NCBI GenBank assembly: GCA_027078365.1
Contig: JALWYQ010000045.1
Location: 29,984 to 93,983, forward strand
DNA from: Phycisphaerae bacterium
Lineage (GTDB): Bacteria > Planctomycetota > Phycisphaerae > Sedimentisphaerales > Sedimentisphaeraceae
Direction: 5' to 3'
Length of the DNA: 64,000 bases
In this document: piece after piece, positions 17,848 to 27,543 of the stretch
Position numbering within the stretch: the first letter of the stretch is position 1
Layout of the letters: each line of letters starts with the position of its first letter
Position numbers and translations under genes: made by a program
The notes under the pieces: model-generated
The model's input: the letters and a program-made list of their open reading frames with translations, nothing else
Database searches by the model: none
Told to the model about the DNA's origin: nothing

Positions 17848-20070
17848 ATGAAAGAAGTCTTTAAAAAATTAATAATGCGATTTATATCAAACAAGAGCTA
17901 TGTAGGCTCAAGTAAGAGCCGTTTGGCAAAAGATATGGGAATTTCCAGTGAAGACAATGCTGCATTTAGTGCCGCTTTTGATGAATTGAGAAATGACAAC
18001 CAAATCCGTATCAAGCGAGGCCTGATAGGGTTGCCCAAGATGCCAAGTACTGTTACAGGGGTATTTCGGAGCACCAAAAAGGGTTTTGGTTTTGTAGTTC
18101 CTGATAAGCTTAATTCGAGCGGTGATTTGTTTATCCCTGCAGAACATACTCTAAACGCTATGGATGGTGATATTGTCGTTGCAAAAACTAGAAGACGTAG
18201 CGTTCGTGGTGGGATTAATCGCGCATCTGGAGAGATTCTAAAGATTCTTGAAAGGGCAAAAGACACATTTACTGGAACGCTAAAAAAGGAAAAAGGGCTT
18301 TGGATAATAGAACCAGATGGCAAAGATTTTAAATCTTACGTTATCGTAGATGATATAACGGCTAAAGGTGCCAAGGTTGATGATAAGGTCGCATTTGACA
18401 TTATTGAATATCCTAGCGAGCGATATCCAGCAAGAGGCGTAATTACAGAAGTTCTTGGTAAAAGTGGCCAGTATGATGCAGAATTGAAAGCGATTGTGCG
18501 CAGCTATTCTTTAGCAGGAGACTTTAGTAGTGAATGTATTGCGCAGGCGAGGCAAGCAAGCAAAGATTTTGCAAACGCTCAGTCACAGGGCGAATACGAA
18601 GATATAACTGATGAATTATTGATTACAATCGACCCTCCCGACGCTAAAGATTTTGATGATGCTATAAGCCTATCAAAAGATGACGACGGCAATTATGTTC
18701 TTGGTGTCCATATTGCAGACGTATCTCGATTTATACCTCTAGACTCACCGCTAGATATTGAGGCAAGAAAACGAGGCAACAGCGTCTATTTGCCAGGCAA
18801 GGTAATACCGATGTTGCCAGAAATACTTAGTAACGGAATCTGTTCTCTCCAACCAGACCAACCTCGATACGCCAAGAGTGTTTACATAACCTATGACACT
18901 GAAGGCAAGGTTATTGCCACATCATTTGCTAATAGTCTTATCAAGAGCAAGGCTCGTCTTAGCTACTTACAGGCTGATGCAGCAATAAAGGGCGAAGCTG
19001 GTGAGCTCAGCGCAGAAGTAGTTGCTCTTTTAAAAGAGATGGACACTCTTGCAAGAGTCATTGAAGATAAACGCACGAAAGAGGGAATGCTTCACCTCGA
19101 TTTACACGAAACAGAATTGATAATGGATGATGATGGTAAGGTTATTGACGCGCAGCCGGCGGAGAACTGTTACCCGCATACAATAATCGAGATGTTTATG
19201 GTTGAAGCAAACGTTGCCGTTGCGCAGATGTTGAACAATTATGACATTGCATTTATCCGGCGAGTACATCCAGACCCTGATCCATTCAGTGTTAATGCGG
19301 TATCTAGTTTTGCTACGATTTCAGGGTTGCGCGTGCCAAAGAGTATGGATAGAAGAGATATTCAGGCATTGCTAGATAAAGTGCGCGGGAGCGAGCTTGA
19401 ATATCCAATCAATAAGTTTATATTGCGTAGCTTTGAAAAAGCCCATTATTCTCCATTGAATATGGGCCATTACGCATTGGCTTCAAGGCATTACTGCCAC
19501 TTTACCAGCCCGATTAGACGCTATGCCGACTTAACGATTCATAGACTTTTCCAGTGTTATATTGATGGAAAATTAGATAAGCCTAATGTTGATGAGGTCC
19601 TTTCGGAAGCTAAGCTTATTGAGATTGGACGAAACATTAGCGATTGTGAAGTCAAGGCCGCTGATGCTGAAAGGGAGCTGAAAAAGGTCTTAATCCTTGA
19701 GATGCTAAGTGAAAAGATTGGAGACACGATGAGTACTGTTGTCTCTGGTGTTACGAAGTTTGGGGTTTTTGTTCAATGCTTAAAATTTGGCATTGAAGGG
19801 CTTATTTCACTTGAGGCACTTGGCAACGACCAATGGCAGTACCAAGAAAACTCTCAATCGGTTGTTGGCAAACTATCAGGTAAAAAGATTTCCCTTGGTA
19901 TGGCGATAGAAGTTCGTATTGTAAGCGTTAATGTCGCTGGAAGGCATTTAGATGTTGCTCCCGTTGAGCCAATTGTCTCTCGAGATGACATTCTCAAGAA
20001 GAAAAAGAAAAAATCTAAAAAGCTAAAACGTAAGCTAACAAAGAAATTTAGAAAAAAGAGCAAAAGGTAG
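17848..20070 (+). CDS. rnr: Ribonuclease R
   Basis: 740 aa; TIDPPDAKDFDDAISL RNB motif; FTSPIRRYADLTIHR; C-terminal S1 domain and Lys-rich tail. Confidence 0.97.
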   Translation: MKEVFKKLIMRFISNKSYVGSSKSRLAKDMGISSEDNAAFSAAFDELRNDNQIRIKRGLIGLPKMPSTVTGVFRSTKKGFGFVVPDKLNSSGDLFIPAEHTLNAMDGDIVVAKTRRRSVRGGINRASGEILKILERAKDTFTGTLKKEKGLWIIEPDGKDFKSYVIVDDITAKGAKVDDKVAFDIIEYPSERYPARGVITEVLGKSGQYDAELKAIVRSYSLAGDFSSECIAQARQASKDFANAQSQGEYEDITDELLITIDPPDAKDFDDAISLSKDDDGNYVLGVHIADVSRFIPLDSPLDIEARKRGNSVYLPGKVIPMLPEILSNGICSLQPDQPRYAKSVYITYDTEGKVIATSFANSLIKSKARLSYLQADAAIKGEAGELSAEVVALLKEMDTLARVIEDKRTKEGMLHLDLHETELIMDDDGKVIDAQPAENCYPHTIIEMFMVEANVAVAQMLNNYDIAFIRRVHPDPDPFSVNAVSSFATISGLRVPKSMDRRDIQALLDKVRGSELEYPINKFILRSFEKAHYSPLNMGHYALASRHYCHFTSPIRRYADLTIHRLFQCYIDGKLDKPNVDEVLSEAKLIEIGRNISDCEVKAADAERELKKVLILEMLSEKIGDTMSTVVSGVTKFGVFVQCLKFGIEGLISLEALGNDQWQYQENSQSVVGKLSGKKISLGMAIEVRIVSVNVAGRHLDVAPVEPIVSRDDILKKKKKKSKKLKRKLTKKFRKKSKR

Positions 20071-20100
20071 GCTTTGGGTGGATAACATATCATCAGATAA

Positions 20101-20132
20101 AAAAAGAGGCGAATCTTTTGATTCGTCTCTTT
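20101..20132. terminator. Bidirectional terminator between rnr and PEP-CTERM gene 1
   Basis: AAAGAGGCGAATC-tttt-GATTCGTCTCTTT. Confidence 0.85.
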
Positions 20133-20157
20133 AATTGCTTTTAATGCTTTATAGAAC

Positions 20158-21006
20158 TTATGCACGTCGTCTGCGCAGTACAAGAGAGCCAATGCCCAAA
20201 AGAGTCAATGTAATTGGTTCAGGGACTTCGCTAATTTCGTATGTGTCAACTTCAAAATCCGTTGAAGCGCCGCTGTCCATACCAAAGTAGGTGTAGGGTG
20301 CGCCGTTATTGTAGTCGTGATAATTCGCCCAAGTACCATCTATCGCAACGCTACTCATATTGTCAATGTATAGATGAGCATCGCGAATACCGTCTGCGTT
20401 TGAGGCACTCAGATCCAAAACGATATTATGCCAAACCCCAAGAGAGAAAGGAACGCTAACACTTTGGCCAAAGAGTGTAATCTCGAGATAATCATCCGGA
20501 TCAGAGGCTGTAGCAAAACCATTGCCGTTACCATCTCTAGCCATTATATCGATAGCACGCAAGCCAGCCTTGAAAGTTGGATTACTAGATTTGCCTTCAA
20601 GGAGAAAGGCTCTAAAAACTCTGGTATTAGCGTTGGCGGTATAGTCGTTAATCTTAATCTTTGTTCGTAATTGATATGAAATGCTTCCATCTGCAGTGTC
20701 AAAACCAAGCTCTGTTACTTGATGATGGGTAGATGGGTCATGTTCACCAGTAAAATAAACCCTGCTGTAACAATTTGTGCTTGAGATAGGAGTAGCCATA
20801 TCAACAACCCAAGAGTCACTTGTTTGGCTAATAGCGGCACCAGCGTTGTTGTAAACCCAGAATTCTGAGCCATTGCCTTCATCAACGATAGAGCCTATGT
20901 CATCAGGTAGACCCGCCGCTGCGCTTCCAGCATTGTAAAACATACCCGCATCAACAGTATTAACTACCAGCAATAAAACTAACAATTGAATTGCCTTCTT
21001 CACCAC
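20158..21006 (-). CDS. PEP-CTERM sorting domain protein (paralogue 1)
   Basis: Signal peptide; C-terminal VPEPITLTLLGIGSLVLRRRRA; paralogous to the next three genes. Confidence 0.88.
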   Translation of the reverse strand: MVKKAIQLLVLLLVVNTVDAGMFYNAGSAAAGLPDDIGSIVDEGNGSEFWVYNNAGAAISQTSDSWVVDMATPISSTNCYSRVYFTGEHDPSTHHQVTELGFDTADGSISYQLRTKIKINDYTANANTRVFRAFLLEGKSSNPTFKAGLRAIDIMARDGNGNGFATASDPDDYLEITLFGQSVSVPFSLGVWHNIVLDLSASNADGIRDAHLYIDNMSSVAIDGTWANYHDYNNGAPYTYFGMDSGASTDFEVDTYEISEVPEPITLTLLGIGSLVLRRRRA

Positions 21007-21100
21007 TTTTGCTCCTTGAAAAAACTGAACATTAAATGTTTAAAGCGAACCTGTTAGTATTTCGGTAGTTGCCCCTAGTTTGTTTATATCTAATAAAAAA

Positions 21101-21130
21101 AAAGAGACGAATCTCTCGATTCGTCTCTTT
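21101..21130. terminator. Terminator downstream of PEP-CTERM paralogue 2
   Basis: AAAGAGACGAATC-tctc-GATTCGTCTCTTT. Confidence 0.85.
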
Positions 21131-21155
21131 AATTGCTTTTCAGTGCTTCTTAGAA

Positions 21156-21989
21156 TTATGCACGACGTCTGCGAAGTAGAAGACCGCCAAGACCAAGAAT
21201 AGCAAGTGTAGCTGGTTCAGGAACTACTTCAATGTAGTCGATTGAGTATGTAGTACCTACGTCTGGATTTTGAACACCATAGCTCATCATAGCTTCTGCT
21301 CCATTGTAGTTCCAGTAGTTAGCCCATGTGATATCTTGAACTTCTTGACCATCAAGGAATACTTTTCTGTTGCGGGCTACACCAGTTGTAGCGTCAAGAG
21401 TTAGAGTAATGTCATGCCACTCGCCCAATGTGAATACTGTGTCGTATAGTTTTAGAGGGTTTGAAGCGTTGTCTGCCATTCCTGCAGCATCTGCTTTGAT
21501 TCCGATAGAAGCGATACCTTGGACAAAGCCTTGACCGCTGTCTTCGCCAACGCCTTCTCTCCAGTACATGCTGAATACACGTCTTGCAGGGTTGCCAATA
21601 AGAGCGTTATCAATTTTAACTCTCCAAGTTACTGAGTATGCAACTGATGGATCGTGAATGTTGAATCCAAGATCTGCCACTGGGTGAGTACCACCTGCAT
21701 CGTTTGTGCCCTCAAAGAAAACGCGGCTGTAGGCATTGTTGAGTGTCCAATCACTAGTAATTGGCTGTGTAACAGTGTAAGAATCAGCTTGAAGACTACT
21801 TGTAGCGTCAAGTCCACCATCATAGAACCAGAATTCAGATGCGCCAGGACCAGTAGCGTCTGTAATGCTACCTGGAGTGTCTGAATAGCCACCCTTACCA
21901 GCATCAGAACCAGCATCAAAGAACATGCCAGCATTAGCTACACTAACCAATGCCAACAACACTAACAATAATTTTACTCTCTTCATCAT
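21156..21989 (-). CDS. PEP-CTERM sorting domain protein (paralogue 2)
   Basis: Start MMKRVKLLLVLLALVSVANA behind AAGGAGTAAC; C-terminal VPEPATLAILGLGGLLLRRRRA. Confidence 0.9.
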   Translation of the reverse strand: MMKRVKLLLVLLALVSVANAGMFFDAGSDAGKGGYSDTPGSITDATGPGASEFWFYDGGLDATSSLQADSYTVTQPITSDWTLNNAYSRVFFEGTNDAGGTHPVADLGFNIHDPSVAYSVTWRVKIDNALIGNPARRVFSMYWREGVGEDSGQGFVQGIASIGIKADAAGMADNASNPLKLYDTVFTLGEWHDITLTLDATTGVARNRKVFLDGQEVQDITWANYWNYNGAEAMMSYGVQNPDVGTTYSIDYIEVVPEPATLAILGLGGLLLRRRRA

Positions 21990-22220
21990 GTTACTCCTTA
22001 AAAAATAATAAAATTTCATCACCAAACGATCTTAAGCGATATTTTCACTATCGCGAACAACCACATAAACCCTCACAAATTGAATTGCCTCCATCCATTG
22101 CAGTGTTAAGTTACAACCACCTACACCAGTGATTATACATATTTTGAGAATTTAATGCAAGGATATTATAGGTCTTTATTGCGAAATATTCGATTGCCAA
22201 GCCAAATAAGTACGACTGAA

Positions 22221-22252
22221 AAAAAGGGACGAATCTCTCGATTCGCCCCTTA
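22221..22252. terminator. Terminator downstream of PEP-CTERM paralogue 3
   Basis: AAAAGGGACGAATC-tctc-GATTCGCCCCTT, homologous to the terminators at 20101, 21101 and 23383. Confidence 0.75.
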
Positions 22253-22278
22253 AATTGCTTTTTTAGTGCTTCTTAGAA

Positions 22279-23127
22279 TTATGCACGACGTCTGCGAAGT
22301 AGAAGTCCACCAAGACCAAGAATAGCAAGTGTAGCTGGCTCAGGTACTGCCGCTACCTCTATGTAGTCGATTGAGTATGTAGTACCTACGTCTGGATTTT
22401 CAACACCAAAGCTCATATCAGCTTCTGCACCATTATAGTTCCAGTAAGCATCCCATGTGATATCTAGAACTTCTTGACCGTCAAGGAATACTTTTCTGCC
22501 GCGAGCACTACTTGTTGTAGCAGCATACTCAATTGTGATATCGTGCCAGTCACCCAATGTGAATACTGCACCACTATCATTACCCATGTTGTATAGTGTT
22601 AGTGGGTTTGAAGTATTGTCTGCCATACCTGGGTTAGCAGCTTTAAGTGAGATAGATGCGATACCTTGTTTGAAGCCAACACCGTAGATGTCATTACCTG
22701 TTCCTTCTCTGAAGTAGAGAGTGAACGCGCTTCTAGTTGCGTTACCGATAAGAGCACTGTCAATTTTAACTCTTGCTGTAACTGAGTAAGCAACTGATGG
22801 ATCGTGAATATCGAATCCAAGGTCTGCTACTGGGTGACTACCACCTGAATTTTGTGTGCCCTCAAAGTAAACCACGCTGTATGCATTATTTTTTGTCCAA
22901 TCGCTAGTAATTGGCTGTGTAACAGTGTAAGAATCAGCTTCAAGACTAGTTGTAGCGTCAAGCCCACCATCATAGAAGAAGAATTCAGAACCGCTACCAG
23001 CATCTACAATAGAACCTGGAGTGTCTGAGTATCCACTCTTATCAGAACCAGCGTCAAAGAACATACCAGCATTAGCTACGCTAACCAATGCCAACAAAAC
23101 TAACAATAATTTTACTCTCTTCATCAT
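22279..23127 (-). CDS. PEP-CTERM sorting domain protein (paralogue 3)
   Basis: Start MMKRVKLLLV behind AAGGAG; C-terminal VPEPATLAILGLGGLLLRRRRA. Confidence 0.9.
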   Translation of the reverse strand: MMKRVKLLLVLLALVSVANAGMFFDAGSDKSGYSDTPGSIVDAGSGSEFFFYDGGLDATTSLEADSYTVTQPITSDWTKNNAYSVVYFEGTQNSGGSHPVADLGFDIHDPSVAYSVTARVKIDSALIGNATRSAFTLYFREGTGNDIYGVGFKQGIASISLKAANPGMADNTSNPLTLYNMGNDSGAVFTLGDWHDITIEYAATTSSARGRKVFLDGQEVLDITWDAYWNYNGAEADMSFGVENPDVGTTYSIDYIEVAAVPEPATLAILGLGGLLLRRRRA

Positions 23128-23382
23128 GTTACTCCTTAAAAAATTAATAATTTTCATAACTCAAAAACTAAGACGACTCTAATAGCCGCAAACGAGCTAA
23201 GTTGGAGAGATACATCTCCTTATCGAAGCGACCCTCCACCGTCACAGATTCGATTATACGCTTTTATGGGACGTGTTGCAATAAAAAAATTACAGAAGAG
23301 TTCTATAGAAGAAGAGTTTGTTTTGTAAAATCTGCTCTGCTATGCGTGTAAATAGCTATAGTCAAAAGAGAACGAATTAAAA

Positions 23383-23414
23383 AAAGAGACGAATTTTTCA
23401 ATCCGTCTCTTTTT
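23383..23414. terminator. Terminator downstream of PEP-CTERM paralogue 4
   Basis: AGAGACGaaTTtttcAAtcCGTCTCTTTTTTTTT. Confidence 0.8.
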
Positions 23415-23435
23415 TTTTAATTATTCTTGCTGAAA

Positions 23436-24263
23436 TTATGCACGACGCTTGCGAAGTAGAAGACCGCCAAGACCAAGAATAGCAAGTGTAGCTGGCTCAG
23501 GAACTACTTCAATGTAGTCGATTGAGTATGTAGTACCTACATCTGGATTTTGAACACCATAGCTCATCATAGCTTCTGCTCCATTGTAGTTCCAGTAGTT
23601 AGCCCATGTGATGTCTTGAACTTCAACACCATCAAGGAATACTTTTCTACTACGAGCTACACCAGTTGTAGCGTCAAGAGTTAGAGTGATATCGTGCCAC
23701 TCGCCCATTGTGAATACTGTGTCGTATAGTTTTAGAGGGTTTGAGGCATTGTCTGCCATTCCTGGAGCATCCGCTTTGATTCCGAAAGAAGCGATACCTT
23801 GCTTGAAGCCTTGACCGCTGTCTTCGCCAGTTCCTTCTCTGAAGTACATAGAGAATACGCTTCTAGATGTGCTGCCGATAAGAGCGCTATCAATCTTAAC
23901 TCTCCAAGTTACTGAGTATGCAACTGATGGATCGTGAATGTTGAATCCAAGGTTTGCTACAGGGTGGGTACCACCTGCATCGTTTGTGCCCTCAAAGAAA
24001 ACGCGGCTGTAGGCATTATTTTTTGTCCAATCACTAGTAATTGGCTGTGTAACAGTGTAAGAGTCAGCCTCAAGACTAGTTGTAGCGTCATCCCCACCGT
24101 CATAGAACCAGAATTCAGATGCGCCAGAGCCAGTAGCGTCTGTAATAGAACCTGGAGTGTCTGAGTATCCACCCTTATCAGAACCGGCATCAAAGAACAT
24201 ACCAGCATTAGCTACACTAACCAATGCCAACAACACCAACAGTAGTTTTACTCTCTTCATCAT
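23436..24263 (-). CDS. PEP-CTERM sorting domain protein (paralogue 4)
   Basis: MMKRVKLLLVLLALVSVANA; C-terminal VPEPATLAILGLGGLLLRKRRA. Confidence 0.9.
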   Translation of the reverse strand: MMKRVKLLLVLLALVSVANAGMFFDAGSDKGGYSDTPGSITDATGSGASEFWFYDGGDDATTSLEADSYTVTQPITSDWTKNNAYSRVFFEGTNDAGGTHPVANLGFNIHDPSVAYSVTWRVKIDSALIGSTSRSVFSMYFREGTGEDSGQGFKQGIASFGIKADAPGMADNASNPLKLYDTVFTMGEWHDITLTLDATTGVARSRKVFLDGVEVQDITWANYWNYNGAEAMMSYGVQNPDVGTTYSIDYIEVVPEPATLAILGLGGLLLRKRRA

Positions 24264-24704
24264 GTTACTCCTTAAAAAAATAATAGAAATTCATCACCTC
24301 ACGTTTTGAAGAATAAAGCTGCGAAATAGTCATAGTTGTGTAATCTGCCTTATCCTCTCCAGACAATAAACTACTCTATTTAGGGTACGCAAATCAATTA
24401 AAAAAGTAATAAAGACCACAATTTATTGCTGCCTAGGGCCTGCCGTACTGCAATCTTCGATATTCTCGGACGTAGGGCTCGAGTTTTACTATGCGCATTC
24501 CAAGATTATGGTTTCGATAGTCATTGTTTCCTGATTAATTGAGTCTGCTACTTGAGAGCAATTGTCATGATAGAAGAAATTAATTTGGTTTGACATAGTC
24601 TATGCTGTTGCTATCTTAGTGGCAGTTGGTTTTAAGGGGAGGTTAGTGAGATTTTTTTAGGGCCAAGCTGATTTGTTAAATGATAATGGAAGGGAGTTTT
24701 GGTA

Positions 24705-26339
24705 ATGAAGTTTTGTTTTGGGCTGACTAAATCTATTGCATTTGTCGCAGTCATACTAATTCTAAGCGGCGCCGTTTTGGCTATGTCTAATAGCAAGTCG
24801 GTTCACAAATCAAAGAAACAATTACAAAATTCAGATACTAGTGAGGCCATTCGTTCTATATGGCTTGACAAAGATAAAGGCGATAACATCTTAAGGGCTG
24901 CCCAAGAATTAAACTTTAATTCGGTGGTTGTTCATTGGAATAAAGAGACGACTCCAGATTTCATTAAAAGAGCTAAATCTTTTGGGTTTGATACCTACGT
25001 TTGGGTTTATCCAACGTTTCCACAGGAGGATAAAGATAAATATTCTCAGGTGATGTCCAAGCAGGAAGAGGCAATTTGGGAGAAAGAGATAAAGCTTGCT
25101 CGTGAGAATAAGCTTTTTACCAGCGATTACCAAGGCGGTGGCGAGCCGCTAGATGGCAATAAAGAGGTTTTGATTTACGATGTGCCATGCTTTCACCACA
25201 GAGAGGTGGTAGAGGATGTTGAGAGAAGGGTTAAAGATATACTGGAGAGTGCGCCAGATCTTGCTGGCATAGCCTTGGATATGTTTGGTTATAAGAATTA
25301 TCACTGTTGCTATTGTGATACTTCTAAAGAGCTGTTTGAGCAATACTACAAAAAGCACCAAGATATGGATAGGGATAGTGCTTGGGAAAAGTTTAACCTT
25401 GAGACATTGGTTGACTTCCAAAACGAGATTTGCAACTATGCAAGATCTATCAGGCCAGATGTAAAAATAACAAACCATGTTTGGCCTACTTATCTTCCAA
25501 ACCCAACATACGGAAATATGCTTGATTTAGATTATTGTGCACAGACAGCCGCTTGGTTCTTTAAGCCGTATTGGAGCGATGAGAAGATTAGTAGATATAC
25601 AAAGCTCTTCGTTAACCAAGCAAAGAAATATCACAAGCGTTCACAAGGTGTGCCGTTTATTGGTTACTACAATAGAGAAGGCTACAACGTTAAGTCTCCA
25701 GAAAGATTAGCCCACGAGGTTGATGTTATCTTATCAAGTTCTAACAGCAAGAATCTTGCGATTCATTGCTTTGGAGATATTGTCAAGACCCCCGCAGCTT
25801 TTAATGCTTTGAAAGAGGTGCTTATTAAGCACGGTATTGTAGATGTAGCGGCAACTAAAAAAAAGATAGAAGTAAAGACTATTGAACATTCATCAAAATC
25901 CACGTCTCTAGCTAGTGTTGAGATAGTTAGTTTAACTGCAGAAAACGTAGTTGTTTTGCCGCCGACTAAGAAGATATGGGATGCGGCGCATGAGGTAATC
26001 TCGATTTCGCCAACCTCAAAAGCTTGGCATGCAAAATGGAGAGTCTTTGATTCTCTGGCTATTGGGGAGTATAAAGTCCGCGCATTTCTAAAGTTAAAGG
26101 GGCAAAAAGAAGGCTATGGAATTAGATTTGGTATTTATAGCCCTAAGGCTAATAAAGAAGTGTTTAGTAAAGTTATTCGAGCTGATAAGATTCCTCAATC
26201 GGATGCTTATCAATGGGTGGACCTTGGCAAAGCTAATATAACAGATGATGCAGGAGCATATTTCTTTGCTACTAGTGGTGGTGATAATTCGTTTGATACC
26301 TTCTTTTTAAGCGAAGTTGAATTTGTTCGTGTCAAATAA
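24705..26339 (+). CDS. Secreted glycoside-hydrolase-like protein (GHL/TIM-barrel type, function unassigned)
   Basis: Signal peptide; IRSIWLDKDKGDNILRAAQELNFNSVVVHW, FDTYVWVYPTF, LAGIALDMFGYKNYHCCYCD; C-terminal beta-rich region; AGGGAG 8 nt upstream of ATG 24705. Confidence 0.6.
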   Translation: MKFCFGLTKSIAFVAVILILSGAVLAMSNSKSVHKSKKQLQNSDTSEAIRSIWLDKDKGDNILRAAQELNFNSVVVHWNKETTPDFIKRAKSFGFDTYVWVYPTFPQEDKDKYSQVMSKQEEAIWEKEIKLARENKLFTSDYQGGGEPLDGNKEVLIYDVPCFHHREVVEDVERRVKDILESAPDLAGIALDMFGYKNYHCCYCDTSKELFEQYYKKHQDMDRDSAWEKFNLETLVDFQNEICNYARSIRPDVKITNHVWPTYLPNPTYGNMLDLDYCAQTAAWFFKPYWSDEKISRYTKLFVNQAKKYHKRSQGVPFIGYYNREGYNVKSPERLAHEVDVILSSSNSKNLAIHCFGDIVKTPAAFNALKEVLIKHGIVDVAATKKKIEVKTIEHSSKSTSLASVEIVSLTAENVVVLPPTKKIWDAAHEVISISPTSKAWHAKWRVFDSLAIGEYKVRAFLKLKGQKEGYGIRFGIYSPKANKEVFSKVIRADKIPQSDAYQWVDLGKANITDDAGAYFFATSGGDNSFDTFFLSEVEFVRVK

Positions 26340-26363
26340 GACTTATGGTCTGTTACATAGAAG

Positions 26364-26394
26364 ACGAGTCGAGTCGTTACTGACTCGACTCGTT
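26364..26394. terminator. Bidirectional terminator, overlapping the 3' end of the DHH gene
   Basis: ACGAGTCGAGTC-gttact-GACTCGACTCGTTTTTT. Confidence 0.85.
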
Positions 26395-27459
26395 TTTTAA
26401 TAGTTTCTCTGGTGTCGTTAATTCTTTATCGTATTGAATTAGCGGGCATCCTTTGGCGCCTGGTTCGTTGATAGCGGAGAGAAATTTTTCAACAATTACC
26501 TTCTCCAGCATTTTTCTTTCTTTCTTGGTATGCTTCTTAAGAGGGATTTGGCCTCCGGCATAGCTTGGGTGTCCTCCTCCAGTTCCGCGTCTTGCTACTA
26601 TCTTTTTTATGACCTTTTCGGCCGAGATTTTGTCTTGGCTTGTGCGCAGAGAGATTGATACATAATCCCTTGTAAATCCATACACTAGCGAGAAGCATGT
26701 GCTTTCGTCCCTTAGTAGTAAGTCGCTTGCTTCTGCAATCATATCTGGAGATTCTAGGTAGCCTAGCGAGGATACAATTGCATTTGGATATGCCTTTGCA
26801 TTTCCAAGTACATTGCAGAGCATCTGAAAATACTCTCTTTTAACAAGACCTCTTTGGATGTTGCTGAGCATGCGCAGATTTGCAAGTTTGTATAAATCAT
26901 GCAGTGCATCAAAATCTGCCTGTCTAGCATCACGACCAAGGTCTTGAGTGTCACTTTTTATGCCGTATAGGAGGGCAGTGGCTAGTTTAGGCTCAATGTC
27001 GATACCGCTAATCTTGAGATATTCATACATCATGGTAGAGGTTGCGCCGTACTTACTTCTTATATCAGTAAATTTGCATTTGCGGGTGGTTTTGGTGATT
27101 GAGTGATGATCTATAACGATAGTCGGAACGACGCCCAACGGCAATGGATTGTTTCCCGTGCCGGGTTGAGTGTCCACCATTGCAGTGATATCGTACTTGG
27201 TTATATCTAGGTTGTAGTGGTTTCTTAGGCTCAAGCCAAGATAATCTGCCAACATCCTATTCTCTGCTCTATCTATGGAACCACCTATAATCGAACACTG
27301 CAAACCGCCGCGGATATTTGCTAGTTTTTTTAACGCGTAGGCGCTAGCAATCGCATCTGGGTCCGGATTGCTTTGCATAACAATCAATAGTGTAGAACAA
27401 CCTTTAAATGTCTCAGTAAGCTTTTTAAGTTTATCTTTTTTTATTTTTAGATGTCTCAA
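26377..27459 (-). CDS. DHH-family phosphoesterase (NrnA/RecJ-like)
   Basis: SNPDPDAIASAYAL, MVDTQPG, IVIDHHS and GTGGGHPSYAGG motifs. Confidence 0.9.
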   Translation of the reverse strand: MRHLKIKKDKLKKLTETFKGCSTLLIVMQSNPDPDAIASAYALKKLANIRGGLQCSIIGGSIDRAENRMLADYLGLSLRNHYNLDITKYDITAMVDTQPGTGNNPLPLGVVPTIVIDHHSITKTTRKCKFTDIRSKYGATSTMMYEYLKISGIDIEPKLATALLYGIKSDTQDLGRDARQADFDALHDLYKLANLRMLSNIQRGLVKREYFQMLCNVLGNAKAYPNAIVSSLGYLESPDMIAEASDLLLRDESTCFSLVYGFTRDYVSISLRTSQDKISAEKVIKKIVARRGTGGGHPSYAGGQIPLKKHTKKERKMLEKVIVEKFLSAINEPGAKGCPLIQYDKELTTPEKLLKNESSQ

Positions 27460-27543
27460 GCTACGTTCCTATCAAAATAGCTATTGCTTAGAGGTTCCCT
27501 GGAGTTTAGTCGTCAGATACTAGATTGTGTTTAAGTAATAATT

